From the NCBI GenBank assembly GCA_023391635.1, contig JAEWAQ010000029.1, positions 92,678 through 156,677 on the forward strand: a stretch of DNA of 64,000 bases, in the 5' to 3' direction. The translations under genes and the position numbers were made by a program. The number at the start of each line of letters is the position of its first letter. Within the stretch, counting starts at the first letter, position 1. Shown here one piece after another: positions 1 through 7,612 of the stretch. The stretch comes from Bacillota bacterium (GTDB lineage: Bacteria > Bacillota > Bacilli > Paenibacillales > Paenibacillaceae). Below the pieces are notes generated by a model, which was not told the origin of the DNA, ran no database searches, and saw only the letters and a list, made by a program, of their open reading frames with translations.

Positions 1-2
1 TG

Positions 3-101
3 ATGGACCGTAATGGCGAGTACCGCTTGGTGAAGAAGGGGGATAGGCCGATCGGAAGGTTGTCGCGAGGTTTACAAAAGAATAAGGAAGCACCAACATG
101 A
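3..101 (+). CDS. C-terminal end of an unidentified protein (partial at left edge)
   Basis: An open frame enters from the left edge and stops at TGA 99-101. The visible tail has about 32 residues and is basic and hydrophilic (ends KNKEAPT). No domain is recognisable, and the Met codon at position 3 may be internal. It ends directly against the hairpin at 101-136, which fits a gene end followed by its terminator. It could also be a chance open frame, since only one stop separates it from non-coding DNA. Confidence 0.4.
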   Translation: MDRNGEYRLVKKGDRPIGRLSRGLQKNKEAPT

Positions 102-136
102 AATCCCGTTATCGCGCATGGACGATAACGGGATTT
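101..136. terminator. 14-bp perfect hairpin, shared terminator between convergent genes
   Basis: Arms AAATCCCGTTATCG (101-114) and CGATAACGGGATTT (123-136) pair perfectly around an 8-base loop. The structure lies between the left-edge reading frame and the convergent gene ending at 151. The T-tract is short on both sides, so it is a plausible but not strong bidirectional terminator. Confidence 0.6.
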
Positions 137-150
137 CTTGGCGGAGCAAG

Positions 151-1224
151 CTATTCGCTGGCTGCTGCAGCTAGCCACGCCGCCTTCCACTTCGCGTACA
201 CTTGCCAGGCATCGCCCGATGCGATCGAACGTCGGCCGATCTCGATTCCTTCCCGGATCGATTCCGCTCGTCCGGCCAGATGCAAACGCAGCGCCCCGTT
301 CAAAAGCAGCTGATTCGCGAATGTGGCAAGATCGTCCGATGAGCCCGTTCCAGCGCCGGATCCCGAACCTGCGCCCAGCAGGATCGATTCCGTGACGCGC
401 AGCTGCTCGGCAGGCGTCCACCGGATGGCGGGCGCCTTCGCCGCGACCATGCCATATTGCCGCGGATCGACCAGGATCAACCGCGCTTCGCCGTCCTGCA
501 CGAAGAGCACGCGGGTAGGTCGATCGACGTGCAGGTCTTCGGAGCCTTCAATTCCTTGAATGATAGCAGCTTGCCGATAGGCTAGACGCGTCAGCAGGGC
601 CGACAGTCGCTCGAATACCGTATTGTGATACACGCCGAGCGCTACGAAGGGAGCGTGCGCGTAATCGATCAATTTCTCGGCGGTGTTGAACGCGGTTCGC
701 ATCCCGAGTTGCTCCCGGATCGGCCGCAATCGCGCGAGCGGCAGGCACCAGGCGTCGGCGTACGCATAGAGAACGCCAGTATCGCGCGCGATGCGAACGG
801 CGCTTTCGATCGGAACGCGATGCGGCTGAATGCCTGCGGCGAGCAGCACATCATGCAAGACGATCCCCTGCTTGGGCGGGAGGGTCTCCGCTCCGTGCAG
901 CGTTGCGGGCATGTCGGCGCCGGCCAGCAGAAAAGCGACCGCGAACGTGGCCATATAGGCATCGCGTCTTCCATCGTATGGACCCGCGCAGTCAATGCTG
1001 GGCGGCAACTGCATGCGTGCGGCATGTCCGCGGAGAACATCGACGAATGCCGCCAGCTCGTCTACGCTTTCCATTTTGATCCGCTCAGCCATCAAAAAAG
1101 CGCCGATTTGCGCCGGTTCCGCCTGTCCCGTCACGATTCGCGATGCTGCATCGACCGCTTCCTCATAAGACAGATCGCGCGCCCCTCGCTTGCCGCGCCC
1201 CACTTCCTTCAACAACTCGATCAT
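151..1224 (-). CDS. Glycosyltransferase family 3 / TrpD2-like phosphoribosyltransferase homologue
   Basis: This is a 357-residue protein of the anthranilate phosphoribosyltransferase fold, closest in feel to the TrpD2/YbiB branch rather than true TrpD. The N-terminal helical domain (roughly residues 1-75, with LLKEVGRGKRGARDLSYEEA near the start) is followed by an alpha/beta domain with GPYDGRRD at about residue 83, where TrpD binds PRPP. The canonical TrpD glycine-rich GTGGD signature is replaced, so synthesis of tryptophan is unlikely and no trp genes flank it. TrpD2 proteins of other bacteria are reported to bind nucleic acid; the role here is unknown. The ATG at 1224 is preferred over GTG 1233 because it leaves better spacing to the AGGGATG sequence. 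Confidence 0.8.
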   Translation of the reverse strand: MIELLKEVGRGKRGARDLSYEEAVDAASRIVTGQAEPAQIGAFLMAERIKMESVDELAAFVDVLRGHAARMQLPPSIDCAGPYDGRRDAYMATFAVAFLLAGADMPATLHGAETLPPKQGIVLHDVLLAAGIQPHRVPIESAVRIARDTGVLYAYADAWCLPLARLRPIREQLGMRTAFNTAEKLIDYAHAPFVALGVYHNTVFERLSALLTRLAYRQAAIIQGIEGSEDLHVDRPTRVLFVQDGEARLILVDPRQYGMVAAKAPAIRWTPAEQLRVTESILLGAGSGSGAGTGSSDDLATFANQLLLNGALRLHLAGRAESIREGIEIGRRSIASGDAWQVYAKWKAAWLAAAASE

Positions 1225-1348
1225 GCAAGTCACATCCCTGTATACATTCGAAGATAGATGTTATATTACATAACACATAACTGTGATTATGTCGATTAAT
1301 TTTGTATTTGCTAAGCTGATTAATCATAGGGAAGGGAGAAAATCTGCC

Positions 1349-1453
1349 ATGGATGTGAAACAAAAGCGAGTAGTCAGTTTCAAATCCGACATGGCGGATA
1401 ATACACGTACTGATCGGCATGCTTGTCCCTTGGCTGCGAGGCATCTCTTCTAG
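1349..1453 (+). CDS. Possible 34-residue small ORF
   Basis: An ATG with an AAGGGAG ribosome binding site about ten bases upstream opens a short frame of 34 codons ending at TAG 1451-1453. The peptide is polar with one Cys and shows no membrane segment or known motif. It lies in the gap between the TrpD2-like gene and the patatin gene, and its end overlaps the predicted patatin promoter. It may be a chance frame. Confidence 0.25.
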   Translation: MDVKQKRVVSFKSDMADNTRTDRHACPLAARHLF

Positions 1454-1459
1454 TAAGAT
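1430..1459 (+). promoter_or_regulatory. Predicted sigma-A promoter of the patatin gene
   Basis: TTGGCT (1430-1435), an 18-base spacer and TAAGAT (1454-1459) lie about 34 bases before the patatin start. The -10 context GTAAGATGAA recurs in the repeated promoter elements near 55,000 and 60,430. Confidence 0.45.
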
Positions 1460-1492
1460 GAATGGATAGAAGAGACCATCGAGGTGAAGAGC

Positions 1493-2353
1493 ATGCAAAC
1501 GGCAGAAAAGGCAGTGGGACTGGTGCTGGAAGGCGGGGGCATGCGGGGATTGTATACGGCCGGGGTGCTCGAATACTTTGCCGAGAAACAGCTGTATTTC
1601 CCTTATCAAATCGGCGTGTCGGCAGGTGCTTGCATGGCCGTCAGCTATTTGTCCAGACAGCGGGGGAGGAATCGCGCGGTCAATATTACCTTCGCCGGCG
1701 ACGAGCGCTATTTGTCCTGGAAAAAGTTTTTCCGGCATCGGCGCGAGCTGTTCGGCATGGATTTCATCTTCGATGAAATTCCGAATACGCTCGTTCCGTT
1801 CGATTATGAAGCGTTCGATCAGGCGACGGAAGATTTCGTCGTCGGGACGACGGACGTGGCGACCGGGCAGCCGGTCTATTATAAGAAGGGGGATCCGGAC
1901 TTCAACGTGCTGACCTTGCTGCGCGCGTCCAGCTCCTTGCCATTCTTTGCTCCGCTCGTCGAGTACGAAGGCAGGAAGCTGATGGACGGCGGCATCGCCG
2001 ATCCGATCCCGATCCGGCAAGCGGAGGCGGACGGCTGCTCGCGCACCGTGCTGATCCTCACGCGCAATGAAGGCTACGTGAAAAGCCGTTCCCGCATGAA
2101 GTGGCTGCTGATGCGCAAATTCGGCGAGTATCCGAAATTTGTGGAAACGATGCTGAACCGCCATCGCATCTATAACGAGACGGTCGCATACATCGAACAG
2201 CAAGCGCAGAACGGGGCGGCGTTCATCGTTCGGCCCCGCCGTCCGATCACGGTCAGCCGGGTGGAACAACGCCGCCCTCAGCTCGAGGAGCTGTACCGGC
2301 AAGGTTATGAAGATGCCGAGGCCATTTACCCGGATTTGATTAAGTGGTTTTAA
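1493..2353 (+). CDS. Patatin-like phospholipase (RssA/YchK family)
   Basis: This is a serine acyl hydrolase of about 286 residues, expected to be cytoplasmic and to act on phospholipid or fatty acyl esters. It shows the oxyanion motif GGGMRG at residues 14-19, the nucleophile elbow GVSAGA with Ser43, and the dyad Asp in DGGIADPIPI at about residue 165. The C-terminal third matches the extra domain that follows patatin in Gram-positive members. The ATG at 1493 is chosen over GTG 1484 because GAGGTG lies six bases before it and would overlap the GTG. It is a single gene with its own predicted promoter (1430-1459) and terminator (2365-2395). Specific substrate is unknown. Confidence 0.88.
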   Translation: MQTAEKAVGLVLEGGGMRGLYTAGVLEYFAEKQLYFPYQIGVSAGACMAVSYLSRQRGRNRAVNITFAGDERYLSWKKFFRHRRELFGMDFIFDEIPNTLVPFDYEAFDQATEDFVVGTTDVATGQPVYYKKGDPDFNVLTLLRASSSLPFFAPLVEYEGRKLMDGGIADPIPIRQAEADGCSRTVLILTRNEGYVKSRSRMKWLLMRKFGEYPKFVETMLNRHRIYNETVAYIEQQAQNGAAFIVRPRRPITVSRVEQRRPQLEELYRQGYEDAEAIYPDLIKWF

Positions 2354-2364
2354 TCTTTGCTACA

Positions 2365-2395
2365 GATCGTCGCCACACGGGACGGTCTTTTGTTT
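2365..2395 (+). terminator. Rho-independent terminator after the patatin gene
   Basis: GATCGTC (2365-2371) pairs with GACGGTC (2381-2387), one G-U pair included, and TTTTGTTTT follows. It is twelve bases after the patatin stop codon. Confidence 0.6.
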
Positions 2396-2507
2396 TGCGA
2401 CAAATTCTCTTGCTGATCTCACAGACCGTTTGACAAGCTTCTCGGCGGCGAGGTCGTACAATCAATGTAGCCTGTACGGCCCAGCATGTACGAAGGAGTG
2501 ATCAAGC

Positions 2508-3704
2508 TTGCGCAACATTCGAAAAATGATGATGAACGTCCTGATGCTCGGTATGGCGCTGCTGTTGTCCGTGTTCCCGTACATTGAAGCCTCCGCAAGC
2601 CGTTATGACCCCGACTTGGCCGAACGTTCCCGGGCGTCCGCCGTCCCGATGCCGGCCCCATCGCCGATCGCGAGCAATCTCATCGATATCGATAACGATT
2701 CGCAGCCGCATCCCGTATTTCATCCGGTCAAACAGCCGCGTGCAATCACCGTACCTGCGCCTGTGCGCGCATTTCCCGCATGGCCGGCCCCTCTGCCTGC
2801 AACCGCGCCAGCCCCGACTCCGCTACCTCTGCCTATAGACTCTGGCAGCGCCCCTTCTGCCGGTCCATCCCCAGCGATCCTGAAGAGCGCCCTAACGGCG
2901 CCTTATGAGCGATATGTCACAATGGCTTATTATTTGAACGTCAGAGAGAAAGCGAGCAGCGAATCGCAAATATTGCGCGTCGTGAAGAAAGGGGATGTTC
3001 TGAAAGTTACCGGCGAGACGAACAACGGCTGGCTAGCGCTGCATGACGGCGGATTCGTGCATGGCGCTTATGCGGAGAACGTCGAGGAAGCGCCCGCTCC
3101 CAACGGCAAGAAGACGCTGGCGCCGCTCTCCGCAGCAGTTGTCGCTGTCGCTGCGAAAGACGCCGCGGCCGTTGACGGAGTCGCAGCACCTGCCGCCGCA
3201 GCAGCAGCCGAATCCGGAGACATCGCCACCGCCGCAGCCAGCGAGCCGAAGCCGAGCAAGCCGACTTCGACCGTCCAGTCCGATTCCGGGCTCACCGAAA
3301 CGCATATTGAAGAAATTTTGCAAGGCACGGCGCTGGAAGACCCGTCGCTCGCATCCGCCATTTTGGAAATCGAGGACGAATACGGCATCAACGCTTATTT
3401 CACGATCGCGGTCATGAAGCTTGAGAGCGGCATCGGCAAGAGCAAGCTGGCGAAGACGAAGAACAATTTGTTTGGCTTGAATGCTACAGGGGGTAGCAAT
3501 TCCGAGGCTTTCGCATTCGATACGAAGGCGGACAGCGTGCGTAAATTCGGACAGCTCATCGCGGACTATTATGTGGACAAAGGCTATACGACGATCGAGA
3601 AGGTCGCGAAGAAGTACTGTCCGGCGAACAGCAAGTGGTCCGGACTGGTCAAGAAGATCATGTACAGCGATCACGGCAAGCTGACGGATTCACGCCTGCT
3701 CTAG
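2508..3704 (+). CDS. Secreted SH3b-glucosaminidase (peptidoglycan hydrolase)
   Basis: This is a 398-residue secreted wall hydrolase. A signal peptide (KMMMNVLMLGMALLLSVF, ending near AS at residues 28-30) is followed by a Pro/Ala-rich linker, a bacterial SH3 domain (about 137-190, with YYLNVREKASSESQ), a second Ala-rich low-complexity linker (about 200-260) and a C-terminal N-acetylglucosaminidase domain (about 270-398). The catalytic Glu is probably in MKLESGIGKS, followed by the family NNLFGLNA signature. It would cleave the glycan backbone of peptidoglycan, with SH3b giving wall binding. Start is TTG 2508, seven bases after GGAG. Its last 15 bases overlap the convergent TraX gene. Confidence 0.88.
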   Translation: MRNIRKMMMNVLMLGMALLLSVFPYIEASASRYDPDLAERSRASAVPMPAPSPIASNLIDIDNDSQPHPVFHPVKQPRAITVPAPVRAFPAWPAPLPATAPAPTPLPLPIDSGSAPSAGPSPAILKSALTAPYERYVTMAYYLNVREKASSESQILRVVKKGDVLKVTGETNNGWLALHDGGFVHGAYAENVEEAPAPNGKKTLAPLSAAVVAVAAKDAAAVDGVAAPAAAAAAESGDIATAAASEPKPSKPTSTVQSDSGLTETHIEEILQGTALEDPSLASAILEIEDEYGINAYFTIAVMKLESGIGKSKLAKTKNNLFGLNATGGSNSEAFAFDTKADSVRKFGQLIADYYVDKGYTTIEKVAKKYCPANSKWSGLVKKIMYSDHGKLTDSRLL

Positions 3705-4319
3705 CCAGACCGAGGCCAGGTATAACAGCGCCAGATGAGCGGGATAGAAGCTGCGGTAGACCCATCGGGATCGCGCAGGCATCCTCTCCGGAACCTGCAG
3801 CACGACCAACAGGCTTCCGAGCAGGCTGAACAGTTGGATCCCGTAGCCGGGGCCGCTTAGCGCCCAGAACGCGGCGTCGACGAGCAGGTGGCCGAGCAGC
3901 AGCTTCCACTTGTCCAAGTAGCGATAGACGAACACAAGCAGCAAGCCGTAGATTCCATAATCCATCGGCACCGCCGCAAACACGCACAGGATCGCCGCGA
4001 GCGCCAGCAGCTTCTTCCATTCCGGCTGCACCCGTTCCGTCGCGTACAAGGCGGTCAGGCTGAAGAATAGCGTGAAAATAACGTTCAATTCCCATCGGCC
4101 GGCTGCGAGCGTGAACGGGACTTGGGAGAGGCAGGCGAGCACGAGCAGTCTGCGCATATAACGGCCGAGATGGCGCGTATGGCGATAGCCTTGGACGAGA
4201 AACCAGCAGTAGAGGGGGAAGGCGATTCGCCCGATTATCCGAAATGCAGAGTCTTCGGGGAAGAACATGAAACCGATATGGTCGATCAGCATTGTCGTCA
4301 TGGCGATAACAGGCAGCAT
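3690..4319 (-). CDS. TraX family integral membrane protein
   Basis: This is a 209-residue protein of the TraX family, named after the F-pilin acetylation protein. Chromosomal members in Bacillota have no assigned substrate. The N-terminus MTTMLIDHIGFMFFP carries the typical LIDHIG signature, followed by the family's FPLYCWFLVQGYRHT block and six or more hydrophobic segments filling the chain. The start at 4319 rather than 4391 is supported by a perfect AGGAGGT-like site (complement of 4331-4336). The extra N-terminal residues of the longer frame are polar and unlike the family. It is convergent with the upstream glucosaminidase gene and divergent from the CE7 esterase. Confidence 0.82.
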   Translation of the reverse strand: MLPVIAMTTMLIDHIGFMFFPEDSAFRIIGRIAFPLYCWFLVQGYRHTRHLGRYMRRLLVLACLSQVPFTLAAGRWELNVIFTLFFSLTALYATERVQPEWKKLLALAAILCVFAAVPMDYGIYGLLLVFVYRYLDKWKLLLGHLLVDAAFWALSGPGYGIQLFSLLGSLLVVLQVPERMPARSRWVYRSFYPAHLALLYLASVWLEQA

Positions 4320-4418
4320 GTCCGATTGGCACCTCCGGCTGAGGTCAGCATAATTTCCATTGTTGCACAAATCGAACGACGATGGAACCATTGACGCGCG
4401 CGAGGGTCAGGAGGGATA

Positions 4419-5423
4419 ATGCTCTTGATTGGATTATTCGCATACACGAGAGGAATGGTCAGATTGCCGTTAGTCGACATGCCGCTGGAACAGCTGCACA
4501 AGTATCAAGGGAGAAATCCGCGCCCGGACGACTTCGACGTTTATTGGGAGAGGGCATTGGCAGAGATGCGCGCGGTAGACCCTCAGGTTGAAATCGTGCC
4601 GAGCCGATTCCAGACGCCGCAGGCCGAATGTTTCGACTTATACTTCACAGGTGTGCGGGGTGCACGCATTCATGCCAAGTATGTCCGCCCGAAGTCTGCG
4701 CCGGGACCGCATCCGGCCGTCGTCCTGTTTCATGGCTATACGGGGCATGCGGGCGATTGGACGGACAAGCTGGCGTATGCTTCGCTCGGGTTCTCCGTGC
4801 TGGCGATGGATTGCCGCGGACAAGGCGGCTCGTCCGAGGACGTCGGCGGCGTGAAGGGCACGACGCACAACGGCCATATCATTCGCGGGCTGAACGATCA
4901 TCCGGACAACCTGCTGTTCCGTCATATTTATCTGGACACGGCGCAACTGGCGGGAATCGCGCTCGGCTTGCCGGAAGTCGATCCTCAGCGCGTATACGCG
5001 GCAGGGGGATCGCAAGGCGGCGCCCTGACGATCGCATGCGCGGCGCTGGAGCCCCGCATTCGCAAGCTGGCGCCGGTATTCCCGTTCCTGTGCGATTACA
5101 AGCGCACATGGGAGATGGATCTCGCGAAGGACGCTTACCAGGAGCTGCGCACGTTCTTCCGGCATTTCGACCCGCTGCACGAGCAGGAAGACGAGATTTT
5201 CCGGCGGCTCGGCTATATCGACTTGCAATACTTGGCGGACCGCATCCGCGGAGATGTGCTGATGTTCGTCGGCTTGATGGACACGGTGTGCCCGCCGTCC
5301 ACACAATTCGCCGCTTACAACAAGATGACGGCCAGCAAGCAGCTCGCCATCTATCCCGATTACGGCCATGAACATTTGCCGGGTCACGTAGACCGGACGA
5401 TGCAGTTCTTCCTGGGCGAGTGA
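4419..5423 (+). CDS. CE7 acetyl xylan esterase / cephalosporin-C deacetylase family
   Basis: This is a 334-residue alpha/beta hydrolase of carbohydrate esterase family 7, deacetylating acetylated xylo-oligosaccharides or related small esters in the cytoplasm. It shows VDMPLEQLHKYQG, typical of the N-terminus, the CRGQGG motif at about residue 132, the nucleophile elbow GGSQGG with Ser at about 196, the acid in GLMDTVCP at about 287 and the His in YPDYGHEH at about 313. The length matches the family (about 320). AGGAGGG supports ATG 4419. ATG 4455 would give a start more usual for the family but has poor spacing. No xylan genes are adjacent. Confidence 0.88.
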   Translation: MLLIGLFAYTRGMVRLPLVDMPLEQLHKYQGRNPRPDDFDVYWERALAEMRAVDPQVEIVPSRFQTPQAECFDLYFTGVRGARIHAKYVRPKSAPGPHPAVVLFHGYTGHAGDWTDKLAYASLGFSVLAMDCRGQGGSSEDVGGVKGTTHNGHIIRGLNDHPDNLLFRHIYLDTAQLAGIALGLPEVDPQRVYAAGGSQGGALTIACAALEPRIRKLAPVFPFLCDYKRTWEMDLAKDAYQELRTFFRHFDPLHEQEDEIFRRLGYIDLQYLADRIRGDVLMFVGLMDTVCPPSTQFAAYNKMTASKQLAIYPDYGHEHLPGHVDRTMQFFLGE

Positions 5424-5432
5424 AGGCGCGAC

Positions 5433-5709
5433 ATGGCGAATCACGACGAAATATATCGATCCCAAGCAGAAGCGTATGAAGACATGATCGGCAGACAGCC
5501 GGATCTGTCGGGCACGGTCAGGCAGATCCGGGATTATCGCGGATTGGACGTGCTGGACTTGGGCGCCGGATCGGGTCGGCTGTTCCGTGGCGGATGCGAT
5601 CAGGCGCACCGAGTTTTTCTTCGGTCCGGAAGTCGCGGCGGCGATCCAACGCCGTCAATGGACGACGGTGCCGGAATGCGCGGGCGTCTGGTGGAAGCAT
5701 CTGAAATAG
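5433..5709 (+). pseudogene. Decayed class I methyltransferase (internal deletion and frame change)
   Basis: The frame starting at ATG 5433 reads a methyltransferase N-terminus up to the SAM-binding motif LDLGAGSGRL (about 5544-5580), then becomes nonsense. In a different frame from about 5587, the sequence encodes VADAIRRTEFFFG...VPECAGVWWKHLK and ends at TAG 5707-5709. That reads like the C-terminal strand region of such methyltransferases. The middle of the gene (well over 100 codons) is missing at the junction near 5577-5590. The gene follows the esterase by nine bases and ends before a strong terminator. Inactivation is inferred from the lost core fold. Confidence 0.7.
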
Positions 5710-5726
5710 CGCCTCATAACGAAGTT

Positions 5727-5762
5727 AAGCCCCATTCTCCCGCGAGAATAGGGCTTTTTTTT
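5727..5762 (+). terminator. Rho-independent terminator
   Basis: AGCCC-ATTCTC pairs with GAGAAT-GGGCT around a short loop and is followed by eight T residues (to 5762). It closes the esterase/methyltransferase-remnant unit. Confidence 0.85.
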
Positions 5763-5781
5763 AACACCGCGGCGGGCCAAG

Positions 5782-6333
5782 TCAGGTCCAGGGGGAAGAA
5801 TACGTGCCGGCTGGAGCGGACGATCCGGTTCCGGCGTTCTGCCAGACCGGACTGCCGCTATCGCCCGCGGTCTGCATCGTAGTCGCGGCTACGCCGAGCG
5901 CCCGATGGTTCCATAGCAACTGCTTGACGAATTCTACTTCTTCCCGCGCGCACTGTACGATAACGATAATGGGCGCCAGCTTCGATTTCGCCGCTCCGAA
6001 TCGTTTGCGCTTAATCGCATTCTTGATCACATCGATCACGAAGCCTACGGCGAACCCCCCTGCAGCGCCGATCAATCCTCCGTACACGGGCCCCAACGTC
6101 CACTCGAATCCAAGTGCGACACCGATAGTGCCGAACATCATGGCGAGCACCAAGCCGGCATCCACGAGCGAAGTCCCGTCCGTGCCGTGCATCGTATCGA
6201 CGAGCTTCATGTCGCGCACGCGATTATCCAGCGGTACCGCGTAAAGATGGCCATAACCGCACTCCTCCAGCTTGCTGATCGCCAGTTCCACGTAGGGAGA
6301 AGATTCAAAGACGGCAAACAGTTGAACGCTCAA
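5782..6333 (-). CDS. Small glycine-zipper membrane-associated protein, general-stress type
   Basis: This 183-residue protein has three parts. An N-terminal alpha/beta segment (MSVQLFAVFESSPYVELAIS, residues 1-60) resembles the ferredoxin-like fold of stress proteins of the GSP17M/DUF1269 kind. A hydrophobic glycine-rich stretch (about 65-105, with GPVYGGLIGAAGGFAVGFV) would form a hairpin in the membrane. A soluble tail follows, ending in a low-complexity Ser/Gly/Ala segment. No enzymatic motif is visible. Its ATG overlaps the stop of the upstream gene (ATGA at 6330-6333), so the two are probably translated together. Family assignment is tentative. Confidence 0.6.
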   Translation of the reverse strand: MSVQLFAVFESSPYVELAISKLEECGYGHLYAVPLDNRVRDMKLVDTMHGTDGTSLVDAGLVLAMMFGTIGVALGFEWTLGPVYGGLIGAAGGFAVGFVIDVIKNAIKRKRFGAAKSKLAPIIVIVQCAREEVEFVKQLLWNHRALGVAATTMQTAGDSGSPVWQNAGTGSSAPAGTYSSPWT

Positions 6334-7118
6334 TGCAGTTTCCCTCCTCTATGCAGAATGAACGTTGAGGGTTGGTTCTTCGATTTAAGGAATCCGGCGA
6401 GCTCGTGATCGAACAGCTTATTGTTTTCCACTGTGTTGACATAGGCGTCGTACAGGGAGAAGAAGTAGACGGAAGGGAAATAGAGTACCCACTGAGGATT
6501 GATGACTTCCCGGGTTTTCGCCCACTGGCCAAGCAAAAAATAGTGCAAACCTTCGATCATATGCGATTGAACGGCGATGACGATCGTGAAGAAGAGCGTA
6601 AACAGGCTGGATGTGACCCGGTTCGTATACAATTGCCCGAGGCTGGGCACGCTCGATGACCAGGCAATAGCGAGCCATGGCTTCTTCTTCGTCAAATAAT
6701 TGACTTCGAGCGCGCTCATCATAAAGCTGCCGAATGGCGCATTCTCGCGTTTCGCCAGCAGGTACAGATTGTTTTCTTCGACCGCCGTGTTGTAGCTGTC
6801 CCAGATGGCAAACAGGTAGACGGGAATGTAGAGGTAGACGTATTTTTCGTTGAGTACGGCTTTGGCAAGCGCGAAATGACCGTTGAAGGTATGCATCATC
6901 GCAGTGTTTAACATCGTTAATTGATTAATGAACAATTCCCACATGAACAATGCGAAGCCGCGAATATATTTGTGCAACAGGAAGTGGCCGAATCCGGGAA
7001 ACGATACGGACCAGAGCGCGACGATTAACGGATTGCGTTCATGAAGCTGGCTTGTGCCGAATGAACTGACGTTCGCCAAGAATCTGCGATTGCGGTATTT
7101 GTCGTGAAAATTGTTCAT
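6330..7118 (-). CDS. Membrane protein with two tandem homologous halves
   Basis: This is a 262-residue protein of unknown function. Two halves repeat the same pattern: FPGFGHFLLHKYIRGF...YLFAIWDSYNTAVEENN (about 38-135) and VPSLGQLYTNRVTSSL...YFFSLYDAYVNTVENNK (about 150-240). Each has a Gly-containing turn, a hydrophobic hairpin and a [DS]-x-Y-x-x-x-VE-x-N end motif. The layout suggests an ancient internal duplication of a two-helix membrane unit. The start at 7118 is chosen because CAGGAGAGG lies six bases upstream; the longer frame to 7262 has a polar extension. Its stop overlaps the next start, so the pair forms a coupled operon. Confidence 0.65.
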   Translation of the reverse strand: MNNFHDKYRNRRFLANVSSFGTSQLHERNPLIVALWSVSFPGFGHFLLHKYIRGFALFMWELFINQLTMLNTAMMHTFNGHFALAKAVLNEKYVYLYIPVYLFAIWDSYNTAVEENNLYLLAKRENAPFGSFMMSALEVNYLTKKKPWLAIAWSSSVPSLGQLYTNRVTSSLFTLFFTIVIAVQSHMIEGLHYFLLGQWAKTREVINPQWVLYFPSVYFFSLYDAYVNTVENNKLFDHELAGFLKSKNQPSTFILHRGGKLH

Positions 7119-7246
7119 GGTCGGCCTCTCCTGCTGCATAACGATGCCTATTGGTAGTGTGAACCAACAATGGCTGTCGCATTCAGTTGATTGCGAAGCA
7201 TTTGAGGGTTGTCCGTTCGTCTTATTTTGCGCGAATGGGGTATCGT

Positions 7247-7278
7247 CCATATTTAATTCCATGGTCGTTCATACATTA
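7247..7278 (+). promoter_or_regulatory. Possible mother-cell sporulation (sigma-E/K) promoter for the YjcZ gene
   Basis: CCATATT (7247-7253) and CATACATTA (7270-7278) resemble sigma-E/sigma-K -35 and -10 elements with a 16-base gap, about 40 bases before the YjcZ start. The spacing is one base longer than ideal. Confidence 0.4.
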
Positions 7279-7317
7279 AAGGTGTAAGTCAAAAACAACA
7301 AGAGGAGTGACGCAAAT

Positions 7318-7437
7318 ATGGGATACGGAGCAGTAGGCGCTGAATGCGGCGTCGGGAGAGGGTTCGGCGGAGCGGCATTCGCACTCGTCATGTTCGTGCT
7401 TCTGGTCATCATCCTGTACGCCGGCTTCTTCGTGTAA
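7318..7437 (+). CDS. YjcZ family sporulation protein (39 residues)
   Basis: This is a tiny protein, MGYGAVGAECGVG followed by a glycine-rich segment and a single hydrophobic helix ending in YAGFFV. That is the hallmark of the YjcZ/YrbF-like sporulation family found in Bacillus and Paenibacillus. AGAGGAG lies about ten bases before the ATG. Family members are made late in sporulation and associate with spore or membrane layers; their function is not known. It is a lone gene with a sporulation-like promoter upstream and a terminator downstream. Confidence 0.85.
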   Translation: MGYGAVGAECGVGRGFGGAAFALVMFVLLVIILYAGFFV

Positions 7438-7479
7438 ATTGCAGCGAAGCGGCGTCCAATAAGCATGATTTAAGAAGAT

Positions 7480-7517
7480 GCGGCTCATTCCGATAGCGGG
7501 ATGCAGCCGCCTTTTTC
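7480..7517 (+). terminator. Rho-independent terminator after the YjcZ gene
   Basis: GCGGCT-CATTCC pairs with GGGATG-CAGCCGC (one bulge) and is followed by CTTTTTCTT. Confidence 0.75.
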
Positions 7518-7612
7518 TTGTTGTACCCTATTCCCGCATGATGAAGGAGGCTGCTACATATATTCACAAAGGTAAATCCATGCGCTAGCGCAACAAGGGG
7601 GAATGTCATGCC

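Noticed and set aside
1163..2302. Long minus-strand frame (379 codons)
   Set aside because: It lies opposite the patatin gene, which has clear motifs and a ribosome binding site; the minus frame has no recognisable domain.
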